Shown: one piece after another, positions 57,110 to 64,000 of the stretch
Numbering within the stretch: the stretch's first letter is position 1
Layout of the letters: each line of letters opens with the position of its first letter
NCBI GenBank assembly: GCA_015680685.1
Contig: MNCI01002177.1
Coordinates: 1-64,000 of the forward strand
DNA: 64,000 nucleotides
DNA from: Gnetum montanum
Taxonomy: Eukaryota > Streptophyta > Gnetopsida > Gnetales > Gnetaceae
Direction: 5' to 3'
Made by a program: the position numbers and the translations under genes
The notes under the pieces: model-generated
Told to the model about the DNA's origin: nothing
Databases searched by the model: none
The model's input: only the letters and a program-made list of their open reading frames with translations

Positions 57110-58940
57110 CATTGTATGTACACTAACCTAACCATGAAGCCAAGAAGCTAGTTGTAGAGGCGATTGAACCACAAATTGAAGTAGATCATCACGAAGGAAA
57201 TAGAACAACTCCTTAAGATAGGATTCATCTATCCCATCACAAATAGTGAGTGGGTTAGCTCACTTGTAATTGTGCCAAAGAAAGGTGGCAAGTGGTGGGT
57301 CTACATCAACTTCAGGCTATTGAACATGAAAACATTTAAAGATCATTTTCTATCATCATTTGTGGACCAAGTGTTGGACACTATCTCTGAGCATTGCTAT
57401 TATAGCTTCTTGGATGGTTATAGTGGCTATAACCAAATTTAGATTACAATAGAAGATCATGCTAAGAAAGCATTCACGAGTCACTAGGGAACTTTTTCAT
57501 ATTATAAGATTCCAGTTGGTTTGTTGATGAGTCACCTTCTGTCAGTTGCGTTGACGTAACCTCATCATCTAGGCCTCATCAACAAGGCCTATTGGATGCA
57601 TCATATCATGCGTCGACATGGCCCCATCGACATAGTGTCTATAGTCAACTATAAATATGCACTTGTAGCCACATTTATGGCAACTAGAGATTGTAGTTGT
57701 AGCAGAGCTCTTGCATTTTTTCCATTTGAAAGTTAGAATTTTTCCTCAAGTGCCTATTGTAGGAGTCATTGAGTGTACGAATATTTATTTGAGCATTATT
57801 GTACTTGAGCATGACAGTGTGTGTGATAATAAAGATGAGCTTTCTAATAAACCTTGCAACACTTTAGATAGATTATCTACTTTATTTATGCATTTAATAT
57901 TTTCAATTATTTATTAAATATTTTCCATTAGTTATTAAATATTTTCTAGTTATTATGTTAATGAAGTAATTAAGCTAGATAGTTTACACACATAAGTACA
58001 ATCACTTCAAGCATAACACATATTCGCTTGGTAATCCTAGTAGCATTATTGCTTGGTACACCCAGTAGCATAGCACTTAGTTTCCCAACAGTGGATACAT
58101 GGGTTTAGAACATGTACAAAAAGTGGAATCAGATGCTTATGTTAGGATTAGTTAAATGTTGTTATTTAGTTAATTTGGATTAATTACTCAAATTCCTTTT
58201 TATCTACATTTTGAACACTAAACTATAAAATACAAAATGATAAAAATTAGATGCCTCAGTTACATTAACCATACCAACGAATGTCACAAGTGTAATTAGC
58301 AAGACAACAATTGACCTTAGGACTAGATTCACTTCCTAAAGGACTAATGCATCGAAAATGATAATGTTCATAGAATTCAGCCAAATTGCACGTGAATGCT
58401 TTGTGATTCGTATGGTTGGGCTAGGGGTACCTCGCCGCTCATCATCTTTGTAATGCCCGTACAACATTTCAACACCTGGTCCTTAGTGTTTTTCAATAGC
58501 ATATTGGTAGTGGGGTAAAAGTCTTTATGGATGACTTCTCTACCTATGGAGCTACATTTGAGCAAGCCTTAGATTTCCTTAAGTAAGTACTAAAAAGATG
58601 TGTTGAAACAAACCTCAAGCTCAATTGGAAAAAATGCCATTTAATGGTCCAGGAAGGCATAGTACTTGGGCACAAAATTATGTAGGCAAGGATTAAAGTA
58701 AACCCAAAAAAGATAAGGGTCATCCAAGAAATCACACATCAACCAAAGACAATCAAAGACATTAAATTATTCCTTAGACATACTAGCTACTACTGATGAT
58801 TCATAGAGAATTTCTCTAAGATCACAAAGCCATTGGTTGAGCTTACAAAGAAAGATGCTCCATTTGTCTAGACTAAGGAATAAGAACATGCATTCCAACT
58901 ACTAAAGGAGAAACTTGTAGAAGCTCTAATTCTACGAGCA
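57110..58940 (+). pseudogene. reverse transcriptase (P3), split by a solo LTR
   Basis: First part 57110-57524: KEIEQLLKIGFIYPI, VPKKGGKWWVYINF, FLDGYSGYNQI, KIPVGL. The reading halts inside the GLCNA block, where a 920-bp solo LTR sits (57525-58444). It resumes with CNARTTFQ-like sequence, VKVFMDDFSTYGATFEQALD (58515-58575, both Asp kept), GIVLGHKIM and FLRHTSYY. The connection block KPLVELTKKDAPFV follows. Stops throughout. Confidence 0.82.
57525..58444 (+). repeat. solo LTR inside P3 RT (920 bp)
   Basis: TGATGAGTCACC to GCTCATCA, same subfamily as the P3 LTR, with no primer site or polypurine tract beside it. TATA box at 57650-57657, AATAAA near 57830. U3 has gtcgacatggccccatcgaca dyads (split here as gtcgacatgg and ccccatcgaca). 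Flanks are tttgt (57520-57524) and tcttt (58445-58449), three of five identical, so the target duplication is decayed. Confidence 0.85.
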
Positions 58941-59330
58941 CCAGACTAGTCCAAGCCATTTCATATAATGATAGATGCATTTAATTATATCTTGGGAGCC
59001 ATGCTTATGTAGTTGGATGATACAAAACATCCATATTACATCCACTACATAAGCTGAAGCATTATGGGTGCATAGTTGAATTACACCAAAACTGAGAAAG
59101 AACTAATGAAAGCAATGTATGCTCTTAAAAATTTTAGGTACTATGTGCTTGGATACAAAGTATTTATGAACACAAATCATAGTACCATCCGCTTCCTAAT
59201 GAACAAGCCAACGGTGAGCCACCGTATCATACGGTGGCTCGTGATCTTGTAGGAATTCAATCTCACAATGGTAGATCGAAAAGAAACTAAGAATGTGGTT
59301 GTTAACCACCTCTCTTAGTTAATATGGGAT
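58941..59330 (+). pseudogene. RNase H (P3)
   Basis: MIDAFNYILGAML (first Asp kept), KTEKELMKAMYALKNFRYY (Glu kept), MNTNHSTIRFLMNKP (Asp to Asn), VVNHLS (Asp to Asn). Two of four catalytic acids lost. Confidence 0.75.
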
Positions 59331-59379
59331 AATAAAAAGGAGGAGAGTCCACTCTTTGATCAATTTTGAAATGAACTCC

Positions 59380-60769
59380 TCTTTATAGGAGCAATAAATG
59401 ACCAATTACACTTGAACCAAAATGGTATGATGACATCCTCACTTACCTTCTCACTCAGGAGATGCCACAAGATCTTAACCACAGGAAGAAACAACAGTTT
59501 CTTCATTGGGCAAAATACTTCATAGAAATCAACAGACATCTTTACAAGGTATGCGTTGATGTCCTGGTTCGTTGGTGTGTCCCTGATATAGATCGATTGT
59601 GCATTCTCTAGGATGCTCACAAAGGTTCTTGAAAAGGTAATTATGCAAAGAGATGCATGACCATAAAAATCTTCATGGAAAGATACTATTAACCTATAAT
59701 CTTCAAGGATGCCCACCAGTTTATCTAATTTTTTGAGTGCTATCAGCGAGATGGTGGGATGATCGCTTAAATGAAGGATCCTCAATAGAGAATTCAACCA
59801 CTAGAGTCCTTTAACATATGGAATAGAGACTTCATGGGCCCTATCATGCCCATGTCCTATGAAAAGATATACATCATTGTAGTAGTCAACTATTATACCA
59901 AATGGGTAGAAGCAGCGACCATCACCAATTGTACATCATTCACTACTACTAGATTTTTACAACATATTGTAAATAGATTTGGAGTGCCATGTGCACTAAT
60001 TTTTGACAATGGAACCCATTTTATAGGTGCCACATTTTAAAAGTTGATGCAATGCTTAGGGGTTGAACATAAATTAATAAGACCCTATCACCCCCAAGCT
60101 AACAGTAAAGAAGAAGTTACCAATAGGGAGATTACAAAGATCCTAACAAGGATCATAAGCAAATATAGGAGAGATTGGAGCACAAAACTTAACAATGCCC
60201 TATGGGCCTACTGCTCAACATGTAAATTCTCTATTGGCTACTCTCCCTACGAGTTGGTGTATGGAAAACTTCCAATACTTCTAGTCCAATCCAAGCTCTG
60301 TACACTTTCAATAGCTTGTGACTTGGACCTTGATCTAAGCCTAACACAAAGAGAAAGATTGATCAACCTAAATGTGCTAGATGAAAATTGATTAGTGGCC
60401 CTATCTTTAAATGAAGTGCACAAGGCACACAACAAATAATGACATGACCTTAAAATACAGAAAGTAAAATTTCAACTAGGAGATAAGGTTCTCTACTAGA
60501 ATCCCACACATGTAGCTTAGAAAACTAAATTCCAAACATTGTGTAAGGAACCTTGTATAATTGATGAAACCTTTCCTTTCGGGGCCATGACTATATACAA
60601 ACTTAAGAGCCTAGATAAAAAGAAGTCGGTCGACATCCAACAAGTAAAGCTTTTCCACAAGCCTAAGCAAGCCAGTGCAACAAATACCTTAATGGATGAA
60701 CAACCACACTCAATTTTTTGGATCTCTTCCTTCCAACTCAATCATGGGGGAGATGGCCATCCATGCTAA
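59380..60769 (+). pseudogene. integrase (P3)
   Basis: Zinc segment decayed (RHLYKVCVDVLVRWCVPD; last Cys pair reads FECYQRDGG). Core: NRDFMGPIMPM (59820, first Asp kept), LIFDNGTHFIGATF (60000, second Asp kept), YHPQANSKEEVTNREI (60090, Glu kept). Then DWSTKLNNALWAYCST, YSPYELVYGKLP, a TACDLDLDLSL-type block and GPY equivalent CKEPCIIDETFPFGAM. Stop after GGDGHPC at 60767-60769. No chromodomain. Confidence 0.82.
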
Positions 60770-62848
60770 TCATCCATATGGCCCTTCAGTTTTTTCATTT
60801 TTTGTTTTACACATTTTTGTCTTTACAATTTGTTTATTTTACACCTTTTTGATTTTAAAACTTCTTCCTATTTTACACCATATTTTATTTTACACCATCA
60901 TTAGTACATTTCAATCTTTCTTGGATATTTTACACTTTCTTATAAATAAAAAAGAGAAAAGTTTGAGTGTGATTTTAAAATTTTCACTAATAAACACGCT
61001 TTGTACAAACAAGAAACAATGGTATTGTAGCTACTACTAATGGTCGTTTATGCTTTATGTTTTGTTTGCTAATTTCTGGTTTCTATTTTTGAATTTTTGT
61101 ACCTATGGCTTAGTCATGGTTTCTTTTTCATGAAACAGGAAACGAGTTCATGACATCCACCTATTCACAAGCTCTATGGTTTTTCTTATTTTGGAAGTTT
61201 GAGGCCCCTTTCATTAAATCAACTTTTAATAAATCTATTACCTTAGTAATTTCTAGAATTGGAAAAGATTCAAAGGTTTACATAGGGTGTGACATCAAGG
61301 GAACTCAATACTCTTTTTACTCTTTTACTTACTTTGGTGCTTGAGTGTCTTCATGGAATTTTTACCATTTTGTTCCAATAATTAACAAGAAGTCAAATAA
61401 AATCTTTGCATGATGTGGTTCCAATCTAAAAAGAAAAAAAATAAGAACAATAAAAAAGAGAAAAAAACATGATGGAAATTCAAAGCACATTCCTTAGACA
61501 AATAAATAGGCTACAAGCACTGGTTATGGAACTAAAAAGACATATTACCGATGCTTGAAGGTCCCCTCTAACTAAGGCCCTCTTTCACTTCCTACTTTGC
61601 TTTTCTTCTCTTTATGGAACTTTTATGGAACTATGGTTGTTTTGTGGAAGTACTCTTGTGTCTCAAGGGGGTGGATCAATCTTGGAGTGATGATGAGAAG
61701 TCACTAAAAGAGGTTGGTTTTGGTCTGGACTAAGAATGGATCTTCTTATATCATTTTAAACACAAATCCACAAGGGACTTCTTATGACCTTAGTATGGAA
61801 TTCCATTCCACCTTCTACATCATTCATCTCTACTAACTATAACTCACCTCACTATCGAAGTCCATGTTCTTGATTCCATGTCTTGGTCTAACGTATTTCA
61901 ATTCTTAGGTAGAATCTTCCGAGTTTTGGTCCTTAACTTCCATTGACCATTAATCACCTATGGGACCCACAAACTCCTTAGGTTGAGGTTATAGAAGGGA
62001 AAATAAGGCATGTTCCTACTATGGGAAGGACCAATTATATCCTTTGGTTGGGTTCATTAAGTACCTTATCCCTAGGTATTCTTGCAATCAAAATCTTTCA
62101 TACATCCATTTTCTGTGTCAAACCATGTGCTCCTTTACAAATTTTGTTTAATAAAAGCATTCTTCATCAAATTTTTAAATTTTTGAGCTCTCAAAGATCC
62201 TCATTAATGATTTCATCATATTCTTGGCTTTTCTATAATTCCATGGATCCTAAATTCATTGAACAATTCCTTATATTTTTCAAGATATTCAGATTTTAAT
62301 TTTTTGCCTATGGGCCCTGTATATGGGGCTTCATCGATGGAGCAAACCCATATACGAGGCCCTGTATATGGGGCCCCATCAACATGGTGGAAAAATAGTA
62401 TATATATATATATACATGAACCCACTTTAAAAATTTTACATTTTCTCACAAATGGCAAGGGAGTTTTTCAAATTTTCAGAGCCTAGAACCTTCCAAAGCC
62501 CATAACTTCCTAACCGTTTATCCAAATCACTCCGTTCTTTGATCCTACAGTTACTGGATGTAAGCTCTTCATTATGGGGGCCACAAATGTGCCATTTTTA
62601 ATAAAAAAATTTCACAATTTTTCTAACTCCCACAAAGGTTTAACTAAAAAATCAACTATTAAACACTATATTACAAAGTTAAACCTTTCCAACAAGCTCT
62701 AGTGACATTTACAATAAATAATTAATAAAATAAATAATCTACCATGGTCCAACCTTAGCCAAAGTGTAACTAACTATTAAGAGAAGGTATTAAAAAATTT
62801 AAAATTACATATTATATCTATTAATCCATGGATGTGTTGTGACTGCAA
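60770..62848 (+). other. P3 spacer between pol and third ORF
   Basis: Begins with a T-rich tract of ttttacacc repeats (60780-60930), the complement of the A-rich tracts in M2-M4. It stays collinear with the 3' spacers of those elements to about 62040, then diverges. No ORF of note. Holds the dyad/TA module at 62300-62416. Confidence 0.6.
62300..62416 (+). promoter_or_regulatory. dyad-rich segment with (TA)8, about 430 bp before the third ORF
   Basis: tgtatatggggc occurs at about 62319 and 62362, with catcgatgg and ggggcccc palindromes, then tatatata at 62399-62414. The words resemble the U3 repeats of the P3 LTR. It may be an LTR remnant or an internal promoter; the sequence alone cannot decide. 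Confidence 0.4.
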
Positions 62849-64000
62849 ATGGCACCAAAAGGAAAGCACACACAGGAAGCAGGACTATCTCAACCAAGGG
62901 AGAAATGGCCTAGAATAGGAAGGGTCCAAGAATAGACCTAGGAAGAATCACTTACAACCCATTCCAAAGGTCCTCTTAGAGAAGACGCCAAGGTGGAATC
63001 TATTCAACAGATTCCAGAACTAGTAACAACAATAGAACACTCCCATCGGGATAATGCACTAGCACAACCAGCAAATCTCAAGGTAACCTTAACAAAGGCT
63101 TTCCTGAATTAGATCAAATCAAGCAAGGTCCAAAAAATAGTGCTCTAGGAGTTAAAATTTGGCCCTTTCCTGGAGTAAGCACCAAAAGAAGTGCAAGACC
63201 AACTGAAGGACTCTCTCATGTGGCCAATCATCACTTCCACTAGGGAGTGGTACATGGGAGAGACATTTTATTCTAGAATAATAGGCAGCTTGGATCAATA
63301 GTAAAAGTCAAGGACATCTCAATGTCCTACTCAGCATAGGCATTATTGTAGTGCTTGGATTGCTAGAAATGGGGGCAAGCCTTACTGAGATCCCAATGCA
63401 AGCAAATCCTAGTATCAAGAAAGAATGGGTGTGATAATGCTATGGCATCGACCACAAGGAGTTTGATGCGCTCACACTGACAAAGAGGATCCACTATAAA
63501 ATTGCGACTTTCCATCCCAATCCCATGGTGAGGCCAAGCAAAATCACTGCCTTCTCTACCCGAGCATGCATCGCTTTGAGTGGGAGATTCCTTATTAACC
63601 TTCCACAGCTGATGTATCTAGAGATGGAGAAGTGGTTTACAAAAAATGAATGTGGAAGGAAAGCACTCCCCTTTCCATGTCTCATCAAGAAACTTTGTCA
63701 AAGAGAAGGAATAGTCCATTACACCAATGATACTATTAGGATTGTTTCAACTACCAACTGGGCAAAAATGATGAAAGACAAGACACCTGCAACCACTATT
63801 CAAGAAGAGGAGCAACAACCATCACCTCCACTTGCCACTCAGACAATTATGCTAGATGTTGCTGCAACTACCCAATGATTGTGTGAATACTGAGAATGGC
63901 TCTTGAGTGAATAAGAGCAATAAGCAGGCACAAGTGGTGAGGACCCATCTATGTACAAACTAGCAATGAGTCACCTAAATGAGGTGGCCTAAAAAATTAG
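62849..64000 (+). pseudogene. third ORF, N-terminal part (P3)
   Basis: ATG at 62849 gives MAPKGKHTQEAGLSQPREKW. The conserved domain follows: NPSIKKEW (63410), EFDALTLTKRIHYKIATFHPNP (in two pieces), CIALSGRFLINLPQLMYLEM and KALPFPCLIKKLCQREGI (63660), with YTNDT after it. The order matches P1 from 244 on, while the first 180 or so codons are seen only here and, briefly, at 40077. It carries several stops and frame changes and runs past the window end. With P1 the full protein would be about 900 residues. No signal peptide or membrane segment was seen. Confidence 0.72.

Larger units (their letters stand above)
52650..64000 (+). mobile_element. P3: Athila-like gypsy element with third ORF, runs off the window
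   Basis: Plus-strand order: LTR, primer site, gag, PR, RT (split by a solo LTR), RH, IN, 2-kb spacer, third ORF. It is inserted in the coiled-coil region of the M5 third ORF. It is the only copy here showing gag-pol and the third ORF in one element, so it fixes the gene order. Confidence 0.85.

Noticed and set aside
60539-60769. Chromodomain after integrase
   Set aside because: The segment is the GPY module and pol end; no aromatic cage pattern, and pol stops at GGDGHPC.
1-64000. Host genes, tRNAs or a viral insertion
   Set aside because: Every recognisable protein motif belongs to gag, pol or the third ORF of LTR retrotransposons; no cloverleaf, rRNA or unrelated domain was seen.

Overview
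The window looks like intergenic heterochromatin from a land plant with a repeat-rich genome. I found no intact host gene, tRNA, rRNA or CRISPR array. Nearly all of it belongs to decayed Ty3/gypsy LTR retrotransposons, nested and broken by stops and frameshifts. Most belong to one Athila-like family. Its marks are tRNA-Asp-type primer sites (consensus near TTGGCGTCATTGCCGGGGA), LTRs of about 0.66-1.26 kb running TGATGAG...CTCATCA, an RT box FMDDFS with YSGYNQI and GLCNA blocks, an RNase H ending DHLS-L, and an integrase with a WEGPY module and no chromodomain. Part of the family has a third ORF behind pol, in the env-like position. A separate Tat-like gag-PR element (T1) is also present. The species cannot be named from the sequence.

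Layout. (1) 1-3482, + strand, P1: LTR end, third ORF only, 3' LTR; it sits in the integrase of M1. (2) 3483-9086, - strand, M1: gag-PR-RT-RH-IN. (3) 9087-9745, an LTR that serves both as the 5' LTR of M1 and the 3' LTR of M3 (tandem dimer). (4) M3, - strand, is split: integrase end and 3' UTR at 9746-12335, gag to integrase core at 22834-28521. (5) 12336-22833, - strand, M2: a complete element with two LTRs inserted in the M3 integrase; 5-bp target duplication cttgt/cttgc. (6) 28522-about 31000, + strand, P2a: LTR, PBS and gag of a divergent subfamily. (7) about 32 to 38.6 kb, - strand, T1. (8) 38641-41567, + strand, P2b: post-pol region, a shortened third ORF and a 3' LTR. (9) 41568-51054, - strand, M4: its LTR carries a 45/90-bp minisatellite. 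(10) 51055-52649, - strand, M5: LTR piece and third-ORF end, cut on one side by M4 and on the other by P3. (11) 52650-64000, + strand, P3: LTR, PBS, gag, PR, RT (split by a solo LTR), RH, IN, long spacer, and the start of the third ORF, running off the window.

How the parts relate. The copies share a gag-pol core, a spacer of about 2 kb behind pol, a constant block at the polypurine tract and constant LTR ends. The U3 segment next to the TATA box differs between copies: GATATC dyads, a 24-bp palindrome, CATCGATGGGCCC repeats or the M4 minisatellite. The third ORF occurs in P1, P2b, M5 and P3 and is absent from M2, M3 and M4. No copy can be autonomous. The damage is mostly C:G to T:A, with TAG stops and Asp to Asn changes at catalytic sites, as expected for heavily methylated DNA. 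Several single-N positions with duplicated or missing flanks are assembly joins. Domain edges given as round numbers are approximate.
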